Source: Candidatus Altimarinota bacterium (GTDB taxonomy: Bacteria; Patescibacteriota; Gracilibacteria; UBA1369; LOWO2-01-FULL-3). From it: 45,596 nucleotides of DNA. The translations under genes and the position numbers were made by a program. The notes beneath the pieces are model-generated. The model saw nothing but the letters and a program-made list of their open reading frames with translations, was not told where the DNA came from and did not search any database. Location of the stretch: contig JALNWA010000009.1 in NCBI GenBank assembly GCA_023231115.1, positions 1 to 45,596 on the forward strand, in the 5' to 3' direction. Of this stretch, positions 16,606 to 24,439 are shown piece after piece (within the stretch, counting starts at the first letter, position 1; each line of letters begins with the position of its first letter).

Positions 16606-18731
16606 GCCTTTTCCGCTCTAGCGACTTTCATGACTCCATCTATATTTTCAAGTCCATCCATAATCACATCAAACTTATCCAAATCATCCATCTCCAACAA
16701 AAAATAATCTTCATAAAGCCCTGATTCTTTCAGTTCCCTTAGTTGAATATCTTTTATTCTGACTTTTTGACGAGCAATCCTCTCCGTAACCTCATTCATA
16801 AGCCCAACTCTTGGCACAACAACAAGTTTTATTCCAACAAGATATTTTGGAACTTCATCGGAAAAACTCTTAAAATGAGCGGAAACAAACCTGTCATAAT
16901 TAAGCGCACCAATCATCTTACAGCCCATTTTGTGAACAGTCACACAAGTACCGCGTGTCACATAACCGATAATATTGTCACCAAATTTTGGAGAACAGCA
17001 CGCCGCCAATTTGACCGGAAGTCCAGCTTCCCCACCGATCAAAACTTGTTTCTCGATAACAACACTCTTTGCAAGATCACCGCTTTTTGGCTTCTTTGAA
17101 CCCTTTGCAGGCATAATCACAGAGTGGACAACAGTCTCTTCATACGGATAAATTTTCTTAACGACATCATGCGCAATCTTTCCACCTTTGCCTATTTCTT
17201 CAAGAATCGTCTCTCTTTGCCCCAAATTCAAATTCTTACCAAGATATTTTTTCAAAATGGTATAAGTTTGATCAAGCAAAGGTTTCCCAATTCTTTCAAG
17301 ATTATTGTTCAAAATATCACGCCCGAGTTTAATATTATTATCTCTATTTAAAGAGCTAAAATAAGCCTTTATCCTATTCCGCGCAAAACTACTTTTTACG
17401 ACTGAAAGCCATTGCAACTTTGGCATTGCATCACTTCTAGTAATAATTTCAACAACTTCGCCATTTTTAAGTTCATAATCAAGAGGAACAATTCGCGAAT
17501 CAACTTTCGCCATTACACACCTGTTTCCGATATCTGTATGAACACTATAAGCAAAATCAAGCGGAGTGGATCCTACAGGCAAATCTCGGACTTCTCCACG
17601 CGGAGTTAAAACAAAAATTTTATCTTTAAATACATCAAGATCATTTATTCCTTCACGAATATCAGAAATGCCTTTAACCCAATCTGCATGAGCCTTAAGA
17701 GCACTTAGGGCAACAACCCCTTTTTCTTTATAAACCCAATGCGCCGCCACTCCAAATTCACCATCAATGTGCATTTCTTCATCCCTTATTTGTACCTCAA
17801 CAGGCTGATCCATGTCCTTTGGCGCAAGCCCCAAAACAACGGTATGCAAACTCTTGTAACCGTTTGATTTTGGCACAGCAATATAATCTTTAAATCTTCT
17901 TGTTACAGGCTTCCATTCGCTATGAACAAGCCCCAAAACAGAATAAAGATGATCAACTTGATGATTACCGGAACCATCTCTCTTACTTGGCAAAACAATT
18001 CTTATAGCAAAAATGTCATACAAATCTTCCGGCGAAGTAAGCCCTTTCTTTTTAAGTTTTTTATAAATGCTATACACGCCTTTTATACGCCCGGAAATAT
18101 CGACAACAATTCCGCGATTTGCAAAAAAATCCGTGAGACTTTTTTTAATCCAAGCTATGGAAATTTCACAACTTTTTTTAAGTTTTTTTAATTTTTCAGA
18201 AATATTCTTATACTCGACAGGATTTGTATATTTGAAAGAAAGATCTTCCAGCTCGGTTTTTATGCTATAAATTCCAAGTCTATCCGCAATAGGAACGTAT
18301 AAATCAAGTGTCTCTTTCGCGAACAAAACCGCGTCGGGCAAACGAGCACTTCTAAGTTTCTCGAGCCTGCAAACCAAACTCATTAGAACAACGCGAAGAT
18401 CCTTCGCCATCGTCAAAAACATCTTACGTAAAATTTCAAGTTTGGAAGTCCGATCATTCTCTCCATAACTTAATTTCTCTATCTTAATAGCCGCATTAAT
18501 AAGCTCAAGAACAGATTTTCCAAAAAGCTCCTCGACCTGCTTCGCCGTCAAAATTTCCCTATAAAAAAGATCTTTAACAAGCAAGGCAACTACCGTGTCC
18601 TCATCAGGATTAAGCGGCATCAAAATATCCAAAGCATTGATACAACAAGAATTATGTTCTTTGGCAAGAGCAAGCGCACTATTAAACCTCTCAGAATCGA
18701 ATAATTTAGTTTGTTTCGAAACTTTTTTCAT
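16602..18731 (-). CDS. rel: RelA/SpoT-family (p)ppGpp synthetase with degenerate hydrolase domain
   Basis: 709 residues. Domain order: pseudo-HD region (~1-190), synthetase (~200-340), TGS (~365-430), helical region, zinc-finger domain with ACCSPKFGDNIIGYVTRGT (~580) and C-terminal ACT (~640-709). The synthetase looks intact: GRIKGVYSIYKKLKKKG, DLYDIFAIRIVL, RRFKDYIAVPKSNGYKSLHT and PVEVQIRDEEMH. The hydrolase does not: where active Rel has HDVVEDT there is VKDLFYREIL, where it has DRLHNMRT there is CRLEKLRSA, and the N-terminal HP motif region is shortened. So it should make but not degrade (p)ppGpp, as RelA of gammaproteobacteria does. It follows gene 18779-20452 after 47 nt, with a possible promoter between. 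Confidence 0.95.
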   Translation of the reverse strand: MKKVSKQTKLFDSERFNSALALAKEHNSCCINALDILMPLNPDEDTVVALLVKDLFYREILTAKQVEELFGKSVLELINAAIKIEKLSYGENDRTSKLEILRKMFLTMAKDLRVVLMSLVCRLEKLRSARLPDAVLFAKETLDLYVPIADRLGIYSIKTELEDLSFKYTNPVEYKNISEKLKKLKKSCEISIAWIKKSLTDFFANRGIVVDISGRIKGVYSIYKKLKKKGLTSPEDLYDIFAIRIVLPSKRDGSGNHQVDHLYSVLGLVHSEWKPVTRRFKDYIAVPKSNGYKSLHTVVLGLAPKDMDQPVEVQIRDEEMHIDGEFGVAAHWVYKEKGVVALSALKAHADWVKGISDIREGINDLDVFKDKIFVLTPRGEVRDLPVGSTPLDFAYSVHTDIGNRCVMAKVDSRIVPLDYELKNGEVVEIITRSDAMPKLQWLSVVKSSFARNRIKAYFSSLNRDNNIKLGRDILNNNLERIGKPLLDQTYTILKKYLGKNLNLGQRETILEEIGKGGKIAHDVVKKIYPYEETVVHSVIMPAKGSKKPKSGDLAKSVVIEKQVLIGGEAGLPVKLAACCSPKFGDNIIGYVTRGTCVTVHKMGCKMIGALNYDRFVSAHFKSFSDEVPKYLVGIKLVVVPRVGLMNEVTERIARQKVRIKDIQLRELKESGLYEDYFLLEMDDLDKFDVIMDGLENIDGVMKVARAEKA

Positions 18732-18762
18732 AAACCTTACTCAAGAAAAAATACCCAAGCAA

Positions 18763-18791
18763 AGTATACTACTTTTTCTTATTGAGATAAA
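18763..18791 (-). promoter_or_regulatory. Possible promoter of rel
   Basis: On the minus strand TATACT (18763-18768) preceded at 17 nt by a weak -35 TTTATC (18786-18791) that lies in the end of the upstream gene. A plausible ribosome-binding stretch GAGTAAGG sits just before the rel ATG. The -35 matches consensus at only three positions. Confidence 0.3.
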
Positions 18792-20452
18792 CGAATAATT
18801 GCATTTATATCGGAATTCGGCACCTCAAAGACGTGGATGCCTTTCACCAATGCTTCAAAATTTACAAATATATCTTGATATCTCGGTTCAATCTTTTTAA
18901 GAGAATTGACGTACATCTCGGAAATATAATTATAGGCTTTGTAATAAGAACGAAGACGCACAGCATTTTGAGAAAATCCTATGAATTTTTCAAGGTTTAC
19001 AAACGAATCTTGTCCTCTCAAATCTTTTACATCCGTGAAAAATTCAACCTCAAAAAGATCTTTCTGTTCATTTACGGAAACATCCGCCGCATCCAAATTT
19101 GAAGCCGCCTTTGCAACCTCAGCTTGAAGTTGTTTTCCGCTTTCTATCGCAGTTTTCATCTCATTCAAAAAATCAGTCAAAGTAACTCTTCTATCATAAG
19201 ATTGATCAAGCAATTTATAAATATCCGTGGCGTATAAATTCTGCATTTTAGTCAAATGCCCCATATAATAAGAAAATCTATGCTCTGAACTTACAAATTC
19301 TCCGCCAAGACGAAGAGCAAAAAACGCGCCGGAAATTTTATCATTTCCAAGCACAAGATAATCATATTCATTACCCAAGATTTCGCTCATGTTTAAGGCA
19401 TCATCGGCATTTTGCTCTTTTGAAAGAACAATAGTTTCAGATGATTGACTTTCCTGATTTGTAACAACAGTATCAGTCTTATTCCCACCAAAAAACACAT
19501 AAATAATCACAAAAATCAAAAACACAATTACGCCAAAAATCCCAAAGATTTTACCCTTTGTCAGTCCGGCTTCTTCAAGCAAAGCAAATAATCCCCTCTC
19601 CTCATCAACATGAGAAGAAGAAATCGGAACTTCTTTTTTGGCTTGTTCAGGCTCAGCTTGAGTTTTTTCAACTTCAACCGGGACATCTTCTGGCTCCTGC
19701 GAAATTGTTTTTGTTTCCACTATTTCAGGCTCAAGCGCAGGAACAAATTCCTCTTCTTGTGATTTTGGCTCCTGTACTTCTTTTTGATAAGATTCTGTAA
19801 AAGGATTTATCGGCTCAACTTCTTCTTTTTTCTCTTCAAAAGGATTGAAAGTTTGCTCCGAAACTTCAGCAAAAACTTCCGGTTCAGACATAGGTTCCTC
19901 TTTAATTTCAGGAACAATTTCCGGTGTAACTTCAGGCGTAACCTCCGGAACTGCCTCAGGAACAACCGGCGTCTCCTCGACAACAGGCATATCCTCGACA
20001 ACAGGCGTCTCCTCGACAACCGGCGTCTCCTCGACAACCGGCGCAACCTCCGGAACAACATCAGAAACAACCGTTTTTTTCTTCCTCTTTCTTTTTCGTT
20101 TTTTCTTAACAGCAGTCCCGCTATCAGCCATCGCTCCTTCTTGAACAAGAGAACTTTTAAGCTCGGACATCTGGCCTTTCGCGGCAGTTTCACTTACGTA
20201 TTTTTTAATACTGCCCTCATATCCTTTTATTTTTTTCTTTGTTCCATGCTTAACTTCAGTCTGATCTTCAAGCAAATCTTGATCAACAGCTTTAGTTGAT
20301 ACTTTCTTTTTCATTTTTTTCTTCGAAGCACCCCCATCATGAGTAATACGGGTTTCTTCAGCGTCGTCATCAGAAAATTGGCCTGCACCAGACGCATTCG
20401 CATCATCCTTGAATGGATTTACTTTTGAATTTTGTGCTTTTTTATCGTCCAT
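18779..20452 (-). CDS. Membrane-tethered protein with disordered Pro/Val/Glu-rich cytoplasmic region
   Basis: 557 residues. No signal peptide; one membrane helix around 300-322 (IFGIFGVIVFLIFVIIYVFF). The ~300 residues before it are charged and low-complexity: Lys-rich clusters (KKKMKKKV, KKKRKRKRKKK ~120) and hexapeptide PVVEET repeats (~137-160) followed by PEVTPE-type repeats. The ~235 residues after it are a helical domain without Cys (EYDYLVLGNDKISGAFFALRL, YYKAYNYISEMYVNSLKK). The topology suggests a cytoplasmic Lys-rich tail that could bind nucleic acid or acidic partners, and an external helical domain. Function unknown. It has its own extended -10 promoter and precedes rel. Confidence 0.8.
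   Translation of the reverse strand: MDDKKAQNSKVNPFKDDANASGAGQFSDDDAEETRITHDGGASKKKMKKKVSTKAVDQDLLEDQTEVKHGTKKKIKGYEGSIKKYVSETAAKGQMSELKSSLVQEGAMADSGTAVKKKRKRKRKKKTVVSDVVPEVAPVVEETPVVEETPVVEDMPVVEETPVVPEAVPEVTPEVTPEIVPEIKEEPMSEPEVFAEVSEQTFNPFEEKKEEVEPINPFTESYQKEVQEPKSQEEEFVPALEPEIVETKTISQEPEDVPVEVEKTQAEPEQAKKEVPISSSHVDEERGLFALLEEAGLTKGKIFGIFGVIVFLIFVIIYVFFGGNKTDTVVTNQESQSSETIVLSKEQNADDALNMSEILGNEYDYLVLGNDKISGAFFALRLGGEFVSSEHRFSYYMGHLTKMQNLYATDIYKLLDQSYDRRVTLTDFLNEMKTAIESGKQLQAEVAKAASNLDAADVSVNEQKDLFEVEFFTDVKDLRGQDSFVNLEKFIGFSQNAVRLRSYYKAYNYISEMYVNSLKKIEPRYQDIFVNFEALVKGIHVFEVPNSDINAIIRLSQ
19963..20042 (-). repeat. 18-bp tandem repeats encoding PVVEET
   Basis: About four and a half near-identical copies of an 18-bp unit (plus-strand core GTCTCCTCGACAACMGGC) lie within the coding sequence of the tethered protein and give the repeated hexapeptide PVVEET/PVVEDM. 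Copy number could vary between strains by slippage. Confidence 0.8.
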
Positions 20453-20476
20453 TTATAAGCTTATTTACATCCAAGT

Positions 20477-20485
20477 ATTATACCA
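20477..20485 (-). promoter_or_regulatory. Extended -10 promoter of the tethered protein gene
   Basis: On the minus strand TGGTATAAT: a perfect TATAAT (20477-20482) with the TGn extension, about 25 nt before the start codon. The -35 position is AT-rich and weak (TTTAAA), as expected for extended -10 promoters. It directly follows the terminator of the upstream gene. Confidence 0.55.
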
Positions 20486-20512
20486 CAAAACAGCCTTTTT
20501 TTAAAGAGCTGT
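20486..20512 (-). terminator. Terminator after the Yip1-like gene
   Basis: On the minus strand ACAGC-T-CTTT-AAAA-AAAG-GCTGT followed by TTTTG: a 9-bp stem with one bulged T and a short U run. It lies about 20 nt after the stop of the gene ending at 20533. Confidence 0.6.
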
Positions 20513-20532
20513 AAAGCGCATTACGTTCTACT

Positions 20533-21123
20533 TTAAAAATACCTGTACACATTACCAACAAAAATTTTCCCCAAAATCCACTGAATAACAAAATATCCAA
20601 CAACTCCTATGACAATTATCTTTATTGCATCGTCTTTTTTGACTTTGTGATAATCCAAAAGCAAGTGATAAGAAACAGCGGCAACAAGCACAACAACAGC
20701 CAAATTTATCAATATAAAAAGATCAAAAAGATTAACCATTCCAATCATTGAAAGAAGCGCAACAGGGATAGCAACCCAAGAAACAATTGAAGCATAAGAA
20801 AGAACTCTGAAAAAACCAATATCATGCCCTACTCCATGGAAATATTTTCTGGCGACAAAACTAATACCGAAAGCCATTCCAACAAAAGAAAGAACCGGAA
20901 TCAAAAACGGCCAAGTTGTAAGCTTTGAAAAAATTGCAGAAAATCCTGAAGGCAAACCAATCGATGCAAAAAAAACATTTAAAATCGCAGGCACAACAAG
21001 AATAATAATTCCATTTCTTGTGGCATCAGGTTTAGCAGCAATCTGCGCCATTTTAGCTTTGTCAAACTTCAAAACAGCCAAAGCATCTTTTGCCTCGGAA
21101 ATAACATAATTTTTAAAATCCAT
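20533..21123 (-). CDS. Yip1-like multi-spanning membrane protein
   Basis: 196 residues with five likely membrane helices (about 37-57, 66-90, 108-128, 132-152 and 168-188) after a ~35-residue cytoplasmic start that contains KNYVISEAKDALAVLKFDKAKM. The layout, with FRVLSYASIVSW near helix 3, resembles bacterial Yip1/YIP1-family proteins, whose role is poorly known. It begins 17 nt after the lipoprotein gene, so the two probably form an operon that ends at the terminator 20486-20512. Confidence 0.65.
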   Translation of the reverse strand: MDFKNYVISEAKDALAVLKFDKAKMAQIAAKPDATRNGIIILVVPAILNVFFASIGLPSGFSAIFSKLTTWPFLIPVLSFVGMAFGISFVARKYFHGVGHDIGFFRVLSYASIVSWVAIPVALLSMIGMVNLFDLFILINLAVVVLVAAVSYHLLLDYHKVKKDDAIKIIVIGVVGYFVIQWILGKIFVGNVYRYF

Positions 21124-21140
21124 TTTGTTTTGATTAAATT

Positions 21141-21656
21141 TTAATAAACATCCTGACTAAAAAGATTTGTAAGGTCTGTGAATAAAGACTTAACAGAATC
21201 GAACTCAGTATCATTCTGTATCATACTGTAGTCATATTTTTGACTACCACCGTCCTTGGAATTAAGAGTTAACTCAAATTTGCCAACACCGGTAGAAACA
21301 TCATATTTATCTGAATTTTTCAAATCTCCGTCGAGAACCAAAACAGTCATTTCTTCAAAACGATCATAAAATTCCCCACCAACAACCCCATTATTTTTCA
21401 CATCCGGATTTTGTATTTTAATGCTTTCTGAAGCCTTTGGATAAGAACGTTCATAATCAAGAGAAATAGTCCTGTCGGTCAAACTTGGAGTCAATTTAAG
21501 AGTGGAAACGGAGAAATAATCATTCGGAATATTTCCATCATCAATATAAAATTCAACGGAAACTATTTCGGAAGGCTTAACTTCAAAAATAGAACACCCC
21601 GCATAAACAAGGCTAAAAATAGCAACTAAGATCAATGAATAAATAACTTTCTTCAT
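21141..21656 (-). CDS. Probable lipoprotein of unknown function
   Basis: 171 residues. The N-terminus (MKK, then a hydrophobic stretch ending LVYAGC) is a lipoprotein-type signal with Cys at ~20, although the lipobox is not perfect because Tyr stands at -3. The mature part is beta-rich with VEFYIDDGN, LDYERSYPK and VLVLDGDLKN, and has no further Cys. No family recognised. A promoter is visible at 21680-21709, and the Yip1-like gene follows 17 nt downstream. Confidence 0.7.
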   Translation of the reverse strand: MKKVIYSLILVAIFSLVYAGCSIFEVKPSEIVSVEFYIDDGNIPNDYFSVSTLKLTPSLTDRTISLDYERSYPKASESIKIQNPDVKNNGVVGGEFYDRFEEMTVLVLDGDLKNSDKYDVSTGVGKFELTLNSKDGGSQKYDYSMIQNDTEFDSVKSLFTDLTNLFSQDVY

Positions 21657-21679
21657 AGGTACAACAAATAATCTATTTA

Positions 21680-21709
21680 ATATTATTGCACTTCTAAATC
21701 AAAATGCAA
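21680..21709 (-). promoter_or_regulatory. Promoter of the lipoprotein gene
   Basis: On the minus strand TTGCAT (21704-21709), an 18-nt spacer and TAATAT (21680-21685), about 23 nt before the start codon. Confidence 0.45.
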
Positions 21710-21734
21710 CAAAAACATCAAATTCGCATTATAA

Positions 21735-22424
21735 TTATTTTCCTTTATGCTCACCTTTTGCAGGAGTCTCGCCTTTTGCTTCTACACCTTCTGCAGGAAC
21801 AGCCTCACCTTCTGCAACAGCGGCTTCACCTTCAGCAGGTACAGCGGCAACAACAGGAGCTTCTTCTTCAGCTCTTGGAGCAACGACGACAGCAACTACG
21901 TCTTCAGGTTCGTTTAGGACAACAATTCCGGCTGGAACTTTCAAATCCTTGACCCTGACATAGCAGTGGAAATCTTCAAGTGAATCAATACTTACTTCAA
22001 TACTGTGAACAAGCGCACTTGGTAGACATTTAACTTCAACTTCGTCCATCTTAGCCATGAAAATTCCGGCAAGAGTTTTGACCGCAGGCGCAGTACCAAC
22101 GAAAGCAAGAGGTATTTGAGTAGTAATTTCCTGATCCATTTTTACATTTCTAAAATCAACATGAATCATATCCCCATTAACAGGATGATATTGAACTTCA
22201 CCAACAAGGACATTTGGACCTTTTTTACCATCAATAACAAGATCTATAATAGTATTAGATCCGGCCTTGACGAAAACTCTCCTGAAAGTTTGGTAATCCA
22301 TTTTAAAAGATAGATTCTCCATTCCTTTTCCGTAAAATTCCGCAGGAATAAACCCCTGAGCCAACAAATTCTTGGCATTTTCTTCAGCATTTCTGCTTTG
22401 TACTTCTAATGTTATTGCATCCAT
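21735..22424 (-). CDS. rplY: 50S ribosomal protein L25 (CTC type)
   Basis: 229 residues from ATG 22424. I preferred this to ATG 22436 because the family begins MDAITLEVQSR; the earlier start adds only MVKI. The N-terminal ~90 residues are the L25 fold that binds 5S rRNA (AEFYGKG, VLVGEVQYHPVNGDMIHVDF), and residues ~95-180 are the CTC-type beta domain (AGIFMAKMDEVEVKCLPSALV). The last ~45 residues are a low-complexity Ala/Glu/Val/Pro/Gly tail ending in Lys, commonly seen in this family. It has its own promoter (22458-22486), divergent from that of ybaB. Confidence 0.95.
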   Translation of the reverse strand: MDAITLEVQSRNAEENAKNLLAQGFIPAEFYGKGMENLSFKMDYQTFRRVFVKAGSNTIIDLVIDGKKGPNVLVGEVQYHPVNGDMIHVDFRNVKMDQEITTQIPLAFVGTAPAVKTLAGIFMAKMDEVEVKCLPSALVHSIEVSIDSLEDFHCYVRVKDLKVPAGIVVLNEPEDVVAVVVAPRAEEEAPVVAAVPAEGEAAVAEGEAVPAEGVEAKGETPAKGEHKGK

Positions 22425-22457
22425 AATTTTTACCATTCAAAAATAAATTGCTGGCTC

Positions 22458-22486
22458 AGTCTAGCCGAATTTAGTTACCCATGCAA
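22458..22486 (-). promoter_or_regulatory. Promoter of rplY
   Basis: On the minus strand TTGCAT (22481-22486), a 17-nt spacer and TAGACT (22458-22463), with about 34 nt to the chosen start. Divergent from the ybaB promoter, with -35 boxes 8 nt apart. Confidence 0.5.
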
Positions 22487-22494
22487 GAGATTTT

Positions 22495-22522
22495 TTGAGG
22501 AAATTTGAATATATGGTATAGT
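22495..22522 (+). promoter_or_regulatory. Promoter of ybaB-mltG
   Basis: TTGAGG (22495-22500), a 16-nt spacer and TATAGT (22517-22522) with a TGG extension before the -10, 28 nt upstream of the ybaB ATG. Confidence 0.6.
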
Positions 22523-22550
22523 TAGCCAAAATCGCTTAAAAAAACCAAAT

Positions 22551-22841
22551 ATGTTCGACAAAGCAAAACAGCTATATCAGCTACAAAAGAATGCCAGAGA
22601 AATCAAAAATCAGCTAAAAAACACTCACATCGAATCTGAGGATGAGGGCGTAATAGTAGTAATAGACGGAGAGCAAAACGTCGTAAAAGTAACTCTTCCG
22701 GAGCTTATAAATGAGAAAAAGGAAGATTTAGAGAAAAAATTGGAAAAATGTTTCAACAAAGCGGTAAAAAAATCACAACAAATTGGCGCGGATCTTATGA
22801 AAAAAGTAATGGGACCTGATTTCAATTTGCCAGGAATGTAA
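22551..22841 (+). CDS. ybaB: YbaB/EbfC-family nucleoid-associated protein
   Basis: 96 residues, close to the usual ~100. It starts MFDKAKQLYQLQKNAREIKNQL like the first YbaB helix, has the central beta sheet (EGVIVVIDGEQNVVKVTL), a second helix (KKLEKCFNKAVKKSQQIG) and a short tail ending in a Pro/Gly/Met-rich segment as is common. YbaB dimers bind DNA and shape the nucleoid. It is often next to recR or dnaX; here mltG follows after 19 nt on the same transcript. Confidence 0.88.
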   Translation: MFDKAKQLYQLQKNAREIKNQLKNTHIESEDEGVIVVIDGEQNVVKVTLPELINEKKEDLEKKLEKCFNKAVKKSQQIGADLMKKVMGPDFNLPGM

Positions 22842-22860
22842 TTCAAATAATTAAAATAAA

Positions 22861-23877
22861 ATGCGAAAAAAAACTTTATTGGTGATTTCGACAATTATAT
22901 TAATCAATGTTTTTGTCTTCACGAAAGCATATTTGAGCAACACAAAAAATCCTGTAGATAAGAACGACGCCAAAGAAATTTCATTCACCGTCAAGAAAAA
23001 CACGACACTTAAAGAAATTGCAAATAATCTTGAAGACAAAAATTTAATAAAAAGTTCACTCTCTTTTAGAATTTACGGAAAACTGCATGGCACAGCGGAA
23101 AAACTCATCGCAGGAAGATTTGTTTTAACAAAAGCGATGACAACTGAAGAAATCGCAAATACATTGGTAGATGCATCAAAATCTGAATTTATCATAACAA
23201 TTCAGGAAGGACTCACAATAAAAGATATCGAAGAAAAACTTATTGAAATGGGTCTCGTAAAAGAAGGTGAATTTATTTCGGCAGTAAAAAATTTCAACGG
23301 ATGGCAGTATTATGCATTCTTAGACAAAAACACGCTGTCAAAATCCCCTCTTCCGCTCGAAGGTTACCTTTATCCCGACACTTACTATCTCGATCCTTCC
23401 GATTTCAAACCAAATGACCTTATATATAAGGCGTTAGACAATTTCGAGAAAAAATGGGAAACAGCAATCAAAGAAAACGGCACAATGCTAAAAAAATATT
23501 CAATTCCAGAAATAATAACGATGGCATCAATTGTGGAAAGAGAAGTTTTCGGCAAAAACGACCGAAAAATCGTAGCCGGAATTTTGTGGAAAAGACTTGA
23601 AAGTGGCTGGATGCTGGGCGCAGATGCTACTTTATTATACGAAAAAAACAACAACACAATCACGACACAAGATCTTGAAAAAGACTCACCTTACAACACA
23701 AGAAAAGTAAAAGGTCTTCCACCGACTCCAATTTGTAATCCTGATATCGAAGCACTTTCCGCCGCATTAAATCCTGCGAACACAGACTATTGGTTTTATT
23801 TATCAGCAAAAGACGGCACAACAATATACTCAAAAACCAACGACGAACACAACGCAAATAAGGCAAAATACCTTTAA
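22861..23877 (+). CDS. mltG: Endolytic peptidoglycan transglycosylase MltG
   Basis: 338 residues, full YceG/MltG plan. One N-terminal membrane helix (~6-24), then a LysM-like domain (SFTVKKNTTLKEIANNLEDKNLI) and the catalytic domain. The catalytic Glu is in ITMASIVEREV (~225), followed by the family signature LGADATLLYEKN and SPYNTRKVKGLPPTPICNPD. MltG cuts nascent glycan strands and helps to set their length, so this bacterium builds a peptidoglycan wall. It is probably co-transcribed with ybaB. Confidence 0.95.
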   Translation: MRKKTLLVISTIILINVFVFTKAYLSNTKNPVDKNDAKEISFTVKKNTTLKEIANNLEDKNLIKSSLSFRIYGKLHGTAEKLIAGRFVLTKAMTTEEIANTLVDASKSEFIITIQEGLTIKDIEEKLIEMGLVKEGEFISAVKNFNGWQYYAFLDKNTLSKSPLPLEGYLYPDTYYLDPSDFKPNDLIYKALDNFEKKWETAIKENGTMLKKYSIPEIITMASIVEREVFGKNDRKIVAGILWKRLESGWMLGADATLLYEKNNNTITTQDLEKDSPYNTRKVKGLPPTPICNPDIEALSAALNPANTDYWFYLSAKDGTTIYSKTNDEHNANKAKYL

Positions 23878-23908
23878 ACTTGCGTAAAAAAAGAAAAAAG
23901 CTAAAATA

Positions 23909-24439
23909 ATGTCTTATCAAAAAAACATTATGGGTTTAGACGATCCAACAAAAACAGAAGAAGAAGAAGAAGAAGAAAGCGGCATGGATATCAAAGAGGT
24001 AGAAAAATCTCTATTCGAAATAGTAGGAATTCAACGTATCAAAATAATTAGACAACCTGCCAAAAACCAAAGTGTTAAAACAATCGGAGTTAATTTGCAT
24101 GGAATTGGAATTTATCCGCTACAAATACAAATCGGAGATAAAGACAGCTTTATTGTAAGAATAACATTCACTGACGAAAGAAGTCTTCAAAAAGCCAAAA
24201 TAGATTTGGGAGGAAATAGTTTTTTCGACAAGATAATGATATCAAAACAAGATCCATTAGTGCTGGGGGCAAGAATGACAACAGAATGCGCACAATCACT
24301 TTATGACTACGACCCAGCATACGGAATAGACATGGCTTTAATAGAAAAATACGGCGGAGCAAATGCTATGAAACGCTATTTATATTATTTTTTACTCAGA
24401 GAAAGAACAATCACTATTCCGACTTTACCTCTGCAGTAG
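23909..24439 (+). CDS. Unknown protein with acidic N-terminus
   Basis: 176 residues. A poly-Glu run (~18-24) precedes an apparently folded alpha/beta domain with IKIIRQPAKNQSVKTIGVNLHG, YPLQIQIGDKDSFIVRITF and DEFxxRxT-like patterns absent; the C-terminus (KRYLYYFLLRERTITIP) is helical and basic. No Cys-rich, membrane or signal segment. It lies 31 nt after mltG on the same strand. Its last 26 nt overlap the end of the convergent FecR-domain gene. I do not recognise a family. Confidence 0.7.
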   Translation: MSYQKNIMGLDDPTKTEEEEEEESGMDIKEVEKSLFEIVGIQRIKIIRQPAKNQSVKTIGVNLHGIGIYPLQIQIGDKDSFIVRITFTDERSLQKAKIDLGGNSFFDKIMISKQDPLVLGARMTTECAQSLYDYDPAYGIDMALIEKYGGANAMKRYLYYFLLRERTITIPTLPLQ

